This document shows positions 25,732 through 33,272 of a stretch of 64,000 bases of DNA, one piece after another. Source of the stretch: Streptomyces sp. Go-475 (GTDB lineage Bacteria > Actinomycetota > Actinomycetes > Streptomycetales > Streptomycetaceae); assembly GCF_003330845.1 (NCBI RefSeq), contig NZ_CP026121.1, positions 3,701,501 to 3,765,500 of the forward strand, given 5' to 3'. The position numbers and the translations under genes are program-made. The notes under the pieces are model-generated. The model worked only from the letters and a program-made list of their open reading frames with translations. It did no database searches and was not told where the DNA came from. Position 1 is the stretch's first letter. Each line of letters starts with the position of its first letter.

Positions 25732-26133
25732 TCACGTGCCCGTCGTCCCCGGTACGGTCCGGAAGACCGGGATCCCTTCCCGGAACGCCACCTCCAGTTC
25801 GGCCCCGGCCGACAGGTCCCCCGCCCCCACCACTTCCGTCATCATCCGCGGCCCCTCGGCCAGGTCCACCACGGCGGCGACGTACGGCGTGCGGTCCGTG
25901 AAGGGCGGCAGGTCGTTGCGGTGGACGACGGACCACGTGTAGAGCGTGGCCCGGCCGCTCGCCGTCTCCCAGGTGACGTCCTCGCTCCAGCAGTGCGGGC
26001 AGAACTCGCGCGGGTAGTGGTGGGCCCGGCCGCAGGCCCGGCAGCGGCGGATCAGCAGTCTGCCCTCGGCGGCCGCGTCCCAGTACGTCCGGGTGAACGG
26101 GTCGGTCTCGGGCAGGTCGTGGCGGCCGGTCAT
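25732..26133 (-). CDS. DUF35 zinc-ribbon/OB-fold protein, copy 2 (orphan)
   Basis: A 133-residue homologue of the protein at 11735, with zinc ribbon CRACGRAHHYPREFCPHC and OB-fold strand GRATLYTWSVVHR. It lies 19 bases behind the DoxX-like gene and shares operator O8, with no thiolase gene alongside. The thiolase copy 2 at 19991 lacks a DUF35 neighbour, so the two are natural partners expressed from separate copies of the same operator (inference). Confidence 0.88.
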   Translation of the reverse strand: MTGRHDLPETDPFTRTYWDAAAEGRLLIRRCRACGRAHHYPREFCPHCWSEDVTWETASGRATLYTWSVVHRNDLPPFTDRTPYVAAVVDLAEGPRMMTEVVGAGDLSAGAELEVAFREGIPVFRTVPGTTGT

Positions 26134-26152
26134 CAGAACAGTCCCCCGGTCA

Positions 26153-26602
26153 TCAGAACAGTCCCAGCGCGCTGTCCAGCGACCACGTCTGCCAGGACAT
26201 CCCGAACAGCCCGACCACCGACATCAGCGCCATCATCGAGTTCTGCCCCTGCTCGGCGACGTCGTGGATCATGAGCGTGAAGTAGAGGGCGTTGAGCAGG
26301 AACCCCCCGGCCAGTGCGACCGGGGTCAGGAACCCGGTGATCAGGCCGAGCCCGAGCGCGAGTTCCGCGTAGACGACGACGTACGCCATCACGCGCGGGC
26401 GCGGCGCGACGGCCACCCGGAAGCCCGAACGGACCGCGCTCCAGCGGTGCTCGGCGGCGATCCCGGCCGCCCACGCGATGCCCGTACCGCGTTCGAACCA
26501 GGCCGTGCGGTCCTTGTGCCGCCAGCTCTCCAGCCACCACAGCCCGAGCCCGATCCGCAGCACGGCCAGCCATTCCGCCCCGGTGAGCCAGATCGAGTCC
26601 AT
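26153..26602 (-). CDS. DoxX-family membrane protein
   Basis: A 149-residue protein with about four hydrophobic segments: AEWLAVLRIGLGLWWL, VMAYVVVYAELALGLGLITGF, PVALAGGFLLNALYFTL and SMMALMSVVGLFG. DoxX-like proteins are quinone-linked or redox-associated membrane subunits of uncertain role. First gene of the two-gene unit under operator O8, 30 bases downstream of a perfect site, so it is a true regulon member and could be the membrane electron acceptor or an entry component. Confidence 0.82.
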   Translation of the reverse strand: MDSIWLTGAEWLAVLRIGLGLWWLESWRHKDRTAWFERGTGIAWAAGIAAEHRWSAVRSGFRVAVAPRPRVMAYVVVYAELALGLGLITGFLTPVALAGGFLLNALYFTLMIHDVAEQGQNSMMALMSVVGLFGMSWQTWSLDSALGLF

Positions 26603-26631
26603 GGGTGCTCCCGCGCGCCGCCCGACATCGG

Positions 26632-26650
26632 ATCTGACGGTACGTCAGAT
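26632..26650. promoter_or_regulatory. 19-bp operator O8 (perfect copy)
   Basis: ATCTGACGGTACGTCAGAT, 17 of 17 consensus positions, 30 bases upstream of the DoxX-like ATG at 26602. Confidence 0.87.
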
Positions 26651-26838
26651 GTGAGCGGCGCAACAAGACCCGGGGTCGGCCGCGGGTGGCCCCGGGTCAG
26701 GAATGATCACCGGCTCGCCACAACCGGGCCCGCTACGCCACCATCCCCGCCCCCTCCCCCTACAGCCGTGATCAATCCGAAACCAATTCCGGTCTTGACC
26801 GAGACCCATCAATCGGGGGCGTGATTACGCTCCCGCTC

Positions 26839-28149
26839 ATGGCCGACTCCACTCCCCCCACACACTCCTCCGCGCACACCTCACCCGACCGCCCCGTCTA
26901 CGTCATCGGCGGCGGCCCCGGCGGACTCGCCGCCGCGTACGCGCTGCGCGCCCGGGGCGTACGGGCCGTCGTCCTGGAGAAGTCCGACCGTGTCGGGGCG
27001 TCCTGGCGCCGCCACTACGACCGGCTGCACCTGCACACCACCCGCCGCCTGTCGGCCCTGCCGGGCCTGCCGATGCCGCGCCGGTTCGGGCGGTGGGTGT
27101 CCCGGGACGACGTCGTGCGGTACCTGGAGAAGTACGCCGAGCACCACCGCCTGGAGATCGTCACCGGCGTCGAGGTGTCCCGCGTCGAGCGCGCCCCCGA
27201 CGGCACGGGCTGGCTGCTGCACGCCACCGGCGGCCGTGAGCTGACCGGCGCCGCGGTGGTCGTGGCGACCGGCTACAACCACACGCCCCGCTTGCCGGAC
27301 TGGCCCGGCCGCTCCGCCTTCACCGGGGAGTTCCTGCACGCCGGCGAGTACCGCAACGGCAAGCCCTACGCCGGCCGGGACGTCCTCGTCGTCGGCGTGG
27401 GCAACACCGGTGCCGAGATCGCCGTGGACCTGGTGGAGAACGGCGCCTCCCGGGTCCGGCTGGCCGTGCGTACCGTCCCGCACATCGTGCGCCGCTCGAC
27501 CGCCGGCTGGGCGGCCCAGTACAGCGGCATCCTCGTCCGCCGGCTGCCGGTCGGCCTCGTCGACCGCCTCAGCCGGGCGCAGGCCAGGGTGGCCCTGCCC
27601 GACCTGTCGGCCCACGGGCTGCCGCGCCCCGACACGGGCCTGTACACCAGGGTCAAGCAGGGGGCGATCCCGGTGCAGGACGTCGGCCTGATCGACGCCG
27701 TGCGCAAGGGCAGGGTGGAGATCGTGGCCGCCGTCGACGGCTTCGAGGACGGCGGCAAGATCCTCCTCGCCGACGGCACCCGGATCTCCCCGGACACCGT
27801 GATCGCCGCCACCGGCTACGTCCGCGCCCTGGAGGGCCTGGTCGGCCACCTCGGCGTGCTCGACGCCCGCGGCAGGCCCGTCGCCCACGGCGCCCGCAGC
27901 CCGCAGACCGCCCCCGGCCTGTACTTCACCGGCTTCACCAACCCCATCAGCGGCAATCTCCGCGAGCTGGCGATCGACGCGGTACGGATCGCGAAGGCCG
28001 TCGCCCGGGACGACTCGGGCAGGGTGTCCCGGCTCCCGGGCCAGCCCGTCCGACGCGCCCGGCGTTCGCTGTCGCCCTCGTCACGGGAACAAGGGGCGCC
28101 ACGATCTCCCGGACCAGCGGCAACTTCGCCCGCTCCCGGCCATTCCTGA
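26839..28149 (+). CDS. Flavin-containing monooxygenase (FAD/NADPH)
   Basis: About 436 residues. FAD site VIGGGPGGLAAAYAL, NADPH site VVGVGNTGAEIAVDL, and between them FTGEFLHAGEY, an exact F-x-G-x-x-x-H-x-x-x-Y flavin-monooxygenase signature; ATGY blocks complete the pattern. The family makes N- or S-oxides or acts as Baeyer-Villiger enzymes. ATG 26839 is chosen; GTG 26821 in frame would add six residues. The last 50 residues are low-complexity. The gene diverges from the DoxX unit, but the operator is 189 bases away, so control is uncertain. Confidence 0.87.
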   Translation: MADSTPPTHSSAHTSPDRPVYVIGGGPGGLAAAYALRARGVRAVVLEKSDRVGASWRRHYDRLHLHTTRRLSALPGLPMPRRFGRWVSRDDVVRYLEKYAEHHRLEIVTGVEVSRVERAPDGTGWLLHATGGRELTGAAVVVATGYNHTPRLPDWPGRSAFTGEFLHAGEYRNGKPYAGRDVLVVGVGNTGAEIAVDLVENGASRVRLAVRTVPHIVRRSTAGWAAQYSGILVRRLPVGLVDRLSRAQARVALPDLSAHGLPRPDTGLYTRVKQGAIPVQDVGLIDAVRKGRVEIVAAVDGFEDGGKILLADGTRISPDTVIAATGYVRALEGLVGHLGVLDARGRPVAHGARSPQTAPGLYFTGFTNPISGNLRELAIDAVRIAKAVARDDSGRVSRLPGQPVRRARRSLSPSSREQGAPRSPGPAATSPAPGHS

Positions 28150-28168
28150 CGTGCTGCCCGTTCGGATA

Positions 28169-28187
28169 ATCTGACAGAGCGTCAGTT
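28169..28187. promoter_or_regulatory. 19-bp operator O9
   Basis: ATCTGACAGAGCGTCAGTT, 15 of 17 consensus positions, 30 bases upstream of the acyl-CoA synthetase ATG at 28218. Confidence 0.8.
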
Positions 28188-28217
28188 GACGGCTGTCTCA
28201 CAGGAGCGGGCGGAGCG

Positions 28218-30443
28218 ATGCTTGGATCGACCCACGGCACTCTCACCACCGACTCCCGCCGCGCCCGGGCCATCGCCTGCGGCGAGCGGTCCGGGCCCGC
28301 CGTGCACGGCAGGCCGGCCCAGGTGGGCGACCTCGACGTCAGCGGGCGCCCGCTGCACGCCGACGTCCCCGATCTGGACCGCTTCTTCCGCCCCCACTCC
28401 GTCGCCGTGATCGGCGCCTCGGACGCCGAGGGGCGGCCCAACAGCGGCATCACCCGGCAACTCGCCGACTGGGCCCAGCGGGTCGGGGCCCGGCTGCACC
28501 CCGTGCACCCGAGCCGGCCGGCCGTCTTCGGCATCCCCTGCGTTCCTTCCGTGGCCGACCTGCCCGAGCGGGTCGACCTGGCCGTCGTGCTCGTCGGTGA
28601 TCCCCTGCCGGTGGTCGAGGAACTGGCCCAGGCCGAGGCGCGGTTCGCCGTCGTCTTCGCCTCCGGGTTCGCCGAGACCGGCCCGGCGGGGGAGGCCGCC
28701 CAGCGGCGACTGGCCGCCGCCGTCGAACGGTCCGGGCTGCGGCTGCTGGGGCCCAACACCAACCTCAACGCCTTCGAGCGGTTCCGCGACGACCTCGAAG
28801 GGCCCGCGATCGCGCTGATCACCCAGTCCGGCCACCAGGGCCGCCCCGTCTTCGCCCTGCAGGAACTCGGCATCCGCCTCTCCCACTGGGCGCCCACCGG
28901 CAACGAGGCCGACCTGGAGACCGCCGACTTCCTCTCCTACTTCGCCGAGCAGCCCGAGGTCGGCGCCATCGCCTGCTACATGGAAGGGCTGAAGGACGGC
29001 CGCTCCTTCCTGCTCGCCGCCGACCGGGCCGCCCGGCGCGGCGTGCCGGTCGTCGCGGTCAAGGTCGGCCGCACCGAGACCGGCGCCCGCACGGCCGCCT
29101 CCCACACCGGCAAGCTGACCGGCGCGGACGCGGTGGTGGACGCGGCGTTCCGGCAGTTCGGCGTGATCCGCGTCGACGGCCTCGACGAACTCCAGGACAC
29201 GGCGGCCCTGCTGGCCCGGGCGCAGCCGCCGCGCGCCGACGGCGTCGTCGTCTACTCGATCTCGGGCGGCACGGGCGCGCACGTCGCCGACCTGGCGACC
29301 GAGGCGGGCCTGCGGCTGCCCGTGCTGTCCGAGGCCAGGCAGGCCGAGCTGCACCAGTGGATACCCGAGTACCTGAGCGTCGCCAACCCGGTGGACAACG
29401 GCGGGCATCCGGTCGGGGACGAGCGCGGACGGAAGATCATCGACACGCTCCTCGACGACCCCGAGGTGGGCGTGCTCATCTGCCCGATCACCGGCCCGTT
29501 CCCGCCGCTCAGCGACCGGCTCGTCCGGGACCTGGCCGACGCGGCCGAGCGGACGGACAAGCTGGTGTGCGTGGTGTGGGGCTCGCCGGTCGGCACCGAG
29601 CCCGCCTACCGCGAGGTGCTGCTCGGCTCCTCGCGCGTGGCCACCTTCCGCACGGTCGGCAACTGCCTCACAGCCGTCCGTGCCCACCTCGCCCACCACC
29701 GCTTCACGACCGGCTACCGCTCCCCCTTCGACGAGGCCCCGCGCACCCCCTCGCCGTCCTACCGCAAGGCGCAGGCACTCCTGCGGCCCGGACAGCAGCT
29801 GAGCGAGCACGCGGCGAAGCAGCTGCTGCGGGCGTACGGCATCCGCGTGCCGCGCGAGCAGTTGGTGACCAGCGCGGCGGCGGCCGTGCGCGCGGCCGGG
29901 CTCGTGGGCTACCCGGTCGTCATGAAGGCCTCGGGCGCCCGGATCGCCCACAAGACCGAGCTGGGCCTGGTGAAGATCGGACTGACCTCGGCCAGCCAGG
30001 TCCGCGACGCCTACCGGGAGCTGACCGACATCGCCCGCTACGAGGGCGTCTCGCTGGACGGCGTCCTCGTCTGCCAGATGGTCGAGCAGGGCGTCGAGAT
30101 GGTCGTCGGAGTCACCCACGACGAGCTGTTCGGCCCGACCGTGACCGTCGGGCTCGGCGGCGTCCTGGTCGAGGTGCTGCGCGACACCGCCGTAGGAGTG
30201 CCGCCCTTCGGGGAGGAGCAGGCGCGGGACATGCTCGCCGGGCTGCGCGGGCGGGCCCTGCTCGACGGGGTCCGGGGGCGGCCGCCGGCGGACCGGGACG
30301 CGCTCGTCGAGGTCGTCCTGCGCGTGCAGCGCATGGCGCTGGAACTCGGCGACCGGCTCGCGGAGCTGGACATCAACCCGCTGATGGTGCTGCCGCGGGG
30401 GCAGGGCGCGGTGGCGCTGGACGCGCTGGCGGTGTGCGGCTGA
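28218..30443 (+). CDS. ADP-forming acetate/acyl-CoA ligase family protein (fused alpha-beta)
   Basis: A 741-residue fusion of a CoA-binding domain (FFRPHSVAVIGASDAEGRPN from about residue 55), a succinyl-CoA-ligase-like domain (GPNTNLNAF, ALITQSGHQGRPV, SISGGTGAHVADLA) and a C-terminal ATP-grasp domain (RAYGIRVPREQLV, YPVVMKASGARIAHKTELG, ELDINPLMVLP). This class joins an acid to CoA through an acyl-phosphate, using ATP and giving ADP, unlike the two AMP-forming ligases in the window. ATG follows GGAG. It overlaps the downstream hydratase by one base. A third acid-activating enzyme in the regulon suggests either several substrates or activation at more than one stage. Confidence 0.88.
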   Translation: MLGSTHGTLTTDSRRARAIACGERSGPAVHGRPAQVGDLDVSGRPLHADVPDLDRFFRPHSVAVIGASDAEGRPNSGITRQLADWAQRVGARLHPVHPSRPAVFGIPCVPSVADLPERVDLAVVLVGDPLPVVEELAQAEARFAVVFASGFAETGPAGEAAQRRLAAAVERSGLRLLGPNTNLNAFERFRDDLEGPAIALITQSGHQGRPVFALQELGIRLSHWAPTGNEADLETADFLSYFAEQPEVGAIACYMEGLKDGRSFLLAADRAARRGVPVVAVKVGRTETGARTAASHTGKLTGADAVVDAAFRQFGVIRVDGLDELQDTAALLARAQPPRADGVVVYSISGGTGAHVADLATEAGLRLPVLSEARQAELHQWIPEYLSVANPVDNGGHPVGDERGRKIIDTLLDDPEVGVLICPITGPFPPLSDRLVRDLADAAERTDKLVCVVWGSPVGTEPAYREVLLGSSRVATFRTVGNCLTAVRAHLAHHRFTTGYRSPFDEAPRTPSPSYRKAQALLRPGQQLSEHAAKQLLRAYGIRVPREQLVTSAAAAVRAAGLVGYPVVMKASGARIAHKTELGLVKIGLTSASQVRDAYRELTDIARYEGVSLDGVLVCQMVEQGVEMVVGVTHDELFGPTVTVGLGGVLVEVLRDTAVGVPPFGEEQARDMLAGLRGRALLDGVRGRPPADRDALVEVVLRVQRMALELGDRLAELDINPLMVLPRGQGAVALDALAVCG

Positions 30444-31273
30444 TGACGCGGCCCGAGGTGTCCTCCGAAGTGCCCTCCGAGGTGCTGCACACCACCGGCG
30501 GTCGCGTCCTCACCGTCACCCTCAACCGGCCCGAGGCCCTCAACGCGCTCACCCCGGACCAGCGCGAACGCCTCATCCAGCTGCTGTCCGGCGCCTCCGC
30601 CGACCCCGCCGTACGCGCCGTCGTCCTCACGGGCACGGGCCGCGGTTTCTGCGCGGGCGCGGACCTGCGGGGCACAAGTGCCGGGACGGGCGCCGGGACA
30701 GGCGAGCGGATCGCCGGGGATGTCGCACGTACTCTGCGCACCGGCGCCCAGCGGCTGATCGCCGCCGTGCTGGACTGCGAGAAGCCGGTGATCGCGGCGG
30801 TCAACGGCACGGCGGCCGGGCTCGGCGCGCACCTCGCGTTCGCCTGCGACCTGGTCCTCGCGGCCGAGTCCGCCCGCTTCATCGAGGTGTTCGCACGGCG
30901 CGGCCTGGTCCCCGACGCGGGCGGCGCCTACCTGCTCCCCCGCCTGGTCGGCCCGCAGCGCGCCAAGGAGCTGATGTTCTTCGGCGACGCGCTCACCGCG
31001 GCCGACGCCGAGCGCATGGGGTTGGTGAACCGTGTCGTCCCGGACGAGGACCTGGACGACACGGCCCGTGCCTGGGCGGCCCGCCTCGCCACCGGCCCGA
31101 CCCGCGCCCTCGCCCTCACCAAACAGCTGGTCAACGCCTCCCTCGACACCGACCGCGGCACCGCCTTCGCCGCCGAGGCCGCCGCGCAGGAGATCAACAT
31201 GACGACCGCGGACGCGCGGGAGGGCGTACGGAGCTTCGTGGAGCGGCGGAGCCCGGTGTTCGGAGGCCACTGA
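30443..31273 (+). CDS. Enoyl-CoA hydratase/isomerase family protein, copy 2
   Basis: A 276-residue crotonase-fold protein. VTLNRPEALNALTPDQRE, RGFCAGADLRG and NGTAAGLGAHLAFACDLVLA give both oxyanion-hole peptides, and FARRGLVPDAGGAYLLPRLVG the active-site region with Asp in the second acidic position. TGATG overlap with the preceding ligase gene fixes the start and implies coupling. Likely hydrates the double bond made by one of the acyl-CoA dehydrogenases. Confidence 0.9.
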   Translation: MTRPEVSSEVPSEVLHTTGGRVLTVTLNRPEALNALTPDQRERLIQLLSGASADPAVRAVVLTGTGRGFCAGADLRGTSAGTGAGTGERIAGDVARTLRTGAQRLIAAVLDCEKPVIAAVNGTAAGLGAHLAFACDLVLAAESARFIEVFARRGLVPDAGGAYLLPRLVGPQRAKELMFFGDALTAADAERMGLVNRVVPDEDLDDTARAWAARLATGPTRALALTKQLVNASLDTDRGTAFAAEAAAQEINMTTADAREGVRSFVERRSPVFGGH

Positions 31274-31281
31274 CCCTTCCC

Positions 31282-31300
31282 ATCTGATGGTCCGTCAGAA
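31282..31300. promoter_or_regulatory. 19-bp operator O10
   Basis: ATCTGATGGTCCGTCAGAA, 15 of 17 consensus positions, ending three bases before the flavin-reductase ATG at 31304. Confidence 0.78.
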
Positions 31301-31303
31301 ACA

Positions 31304-31957
31304 ATGGCCGGTGTGATGGGACAAGCAGGGATGGCCGAAGCCGCCGTCCGCTACCTCAGGTCGGTCCGCACCACCGCCCAGGAGCCCGTCGAGCCGCTGC
31401 CGCGCCCCGAGTTGCGGTGCGTCGGCGACGACGAGCGCGCACCCCTGGACCCGCGTGAGTTCCGCCGCGTCCTCGGGACCTTCCCGACGGGCGTCGCGGT
31501 GATCACCGCACCCCCCGCCACCACCGCCGGCTCTCCGGCCGGCTCCCCCGCCACCTCCCCCGCCGGCTTCGCCTGCCAGTCCTTCACCTCCCTCTCCCTC
31601 GACCCGCCCCTGGTCGCCTTCATGGTCGGCCGCACCTCGACGACCTGGCCGCGCATCGCCCGGGCCGGCGCCTTCTGCGTCAACGTCCTGGCCGCGCACC
31701 AGGCCGAACTGTGCCGGGCCTTCGCGGTGAGCGGCGCGGACAAGTTCGCGGGCGTGGCGTACGACGCGGCGCCGGTGTCGGGCTCACCGCGCCTGTCGGG
31801 TGCCGTCGCCTGGATCGACTGCGCGATCCACGCCGTCCACACCGGCGGCGACCACCTGATCGTGGTCGGCCGGGTGAACGCCCTCGGCACGGGCGACGAC
31901 GATCCGGACGGACCGCTGCTCTTCCACCGAGGGCGCTTCACACGGCTGACCGACTGA
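31304..31957 (+). CDS. Flavin reductase family protein (HsaB-like)
   Basis: A 217-residue FMN/FAD reductase: EFRRVLGTFPTGVAVITA, FACQSFTSLSLDPPLVAF, AGAFCVNVLAAHQ and DKFAGVAYDAAPVSG. Such proteins supply reduced flavin to two-component monooxygenases. In this regulon the LLM proteins are the likely recipients. The ATG at 31304 is three bases after the operator with no ribosome site, so a leaderless message or one of several downstream ATG/GTG codons (31313, 31316, 31331) is possible. It stands alone before a convergent methyltransferase gene. Confidence 0.88.
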   Translation: MAGVMGQAGMAEAAVRYLRSVRTTAQEPVEPLPRPELRCVGDDERAPLDPREFRRVLGTFPTGVAVITAPPATTAGSPAGSPATSPAGFACQSFTSLSLDPPLVAFMVGRTSTTWPRIARAGAFCVNVLAAHQAELCRAFAVSGADKFAGVAYDAAPVSGSPRLSGAVAWIDCAIHAVHTGGDHLIVVGRVNALGTGDDDPDGPLLFHRGRFTRLTD

Positions 31958-31962
31958 CCCGG

Positions 31963-33090
31963 TCAGACGACGGCCAGCCGCCACAGGGACGTCACTTCGG
32001 CGGCCCGCACGGCACGCAACGGATCGTCGGAGCCCCGCACGCCATCCCGCACGCGCGGATGCCGCGGACGCGTGTCCATCCGGTCGACCACCCGCAGCCC
32101 CGCCGCCTCGACGGCGGTGAGCAGCGCCTCCCGACTGCGCAACCCGAGCCGCTCGGCCAGGTCGGACAGCACGAGCCAGCCCTCACCGCCGGGTTCCAGC
32201 CGTCCGGCGAGCCCGTCGAGGAAGCCGCGGAGCATGCCGCCGCCCGCGTCGTAGACGCCCAGGTCGAGATCGGAGGCGGGCCGGCCGGGGATCCAGGGCG
32301 GGTTGCAGACGACGAGCCGGGCACGCCCTTCCGGATACAGGCCGGGCCCGGTGACGCGGACCGTCCGGCCCAGCCCCAACCGCCGTACGTTGTCCGCAGC
32401 ACAGGCCCGCGCCCGCGCGCTGACGTCCGTCGCCACGACCCGCTCCACCCCCCGCCGGGCCAGCACGGCGGCGAGCACGCCGGTGCCCGTCCCCAGGTCG
32501 AACGCCGTACGCACGCCACCGCCACCCGGCATCGGCGCCCGGGCGACCAGATCGACGTACTCACTCCTCGTGGGGGCGAACACCCCGTAGTGCGGGTGGA
32601 TCCGCGCCTCCAAGGCCGGGACGTGCACGCCCTTCTCCCGCCACTGCCGGGCACTGACCACCCCCAGCAGCTCCGTGAGCGCGACGGCGACAGGCCCGTC
32701 GGCCACCCCGTACGCCTCGTCACACGCCCGCCGCACATCGGGCGCCCGGCGCAGGGCCAGGGTGTGGTCCTCCAGCAGGACGATCAACTTGCCGAGCACG
32801 CGGGCGCGGTGGGCACGGTACCGACGTTGCAGACGGAAGGTCTCGGCCGGAGTCCGCGCCGCACCGGGCGCGCCACGACCGACACGACGGTCCATCGCCC
32901 GCAGTAACTGCCGGGCATTGTGGAAATCCCCGCGCCACAACAGCGCGGTGCCCTCACAGGCCAGACGGAAGGCGACGTCGGCCCGCATCCGGTCATCGGC
33001 GACGACGACCCGGCGGGGCAGGGGCAGCCCGGACTCAGAGTGCCAGCGGGCGGTACAGGGTCGAGCCTCGACCCAGTGGATCGTGGACAC
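31963..33090 (-). CDS. Class I SAM-dependent methyltransferase with NPPW motif; TTA codon
   Basis: A 375-residue methyltransferase. TAFDLGTGTGVLAAVLARRG is the SAM-binding loop, ATDVSARAR follows, and VVCNPPWIPGRP is the catalytic N-P-P-W motif of enzymes that methylate glutamine amide or adenine/guanine amino groups (HemK/RsmC type). The N-terminal 180 residues are a separate helical segment. Codon 62 is TTA (32905-32907), predicting bldA dependence. No operator. Target unknown. Confidence 0.83.
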   Translation of the reverse strand: MSTIHWVEARPCTARWHSESGLPLPRRVVVADDRMRADVAFRLACEGTALLWRGDFHNARQLLRAMDRRVGRGAPGAARTPAETFRLQRRYRAHRARVLGKLIVLLEDHTLALRRAPDVRRACDEAYGVADGPVAVALTELLGVVSARQWREKGVHVPALEARIHPHYGVFAPTRSEYVDLVARAPMPGGGGVRTAFDLGTGTGVLAAVLARRGVERVVATDVSARARACAADNVRRLGLGRTVRVTGPGLYPEGRARLVVCNPPWIPGRPASDLDLGVYDAGGGMLRGFLDGLAGRLEPGGEGWLVLSDLAERLGLRSREALLTAVEAAGLRVVDRMDTRPRHPRVRDGVRGSDDPLRAVRAAEVTSLWRLAVV

Positions 33091-33199
33091 GGCAGACTCC
33101 TCGGAAGGCCGAACGTGGACGAACGCGCGAAGTCACGACGACGACGTCACCGAGGACCATGCCGAGTGTCATCAACGAACCTTTCAAGGCAGCGAAGCA

Positions 33200-33231
33200 G
33201 CTGAGCCCAGGGGGGACCCCCTGGGCTCAGC
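33200..33231. terminator. Strong GC-rich hairpin terminator
   Basis: A perfect 15-bp stem: GCTGAGCCCAGGGGG (33200-33214) and CCCCCTGGGCTCAGC (33217-33231). It lies 42 bases past the stop codon of the hydrolase at 33273 and should end its transcript. Confidence 0.8.
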
Positions 33232-33272
33232 ATAGGCCGAACCCACACCGCTCCGTCATCGGCTCCTTCGGC

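Noticed and set aside
26821..26838. GTG 26821 as the start of the flavin monooxygenase
   Set aside because: Possible but no better supported than ATG 26839; the extra six residues do not belong to the FAD domain.
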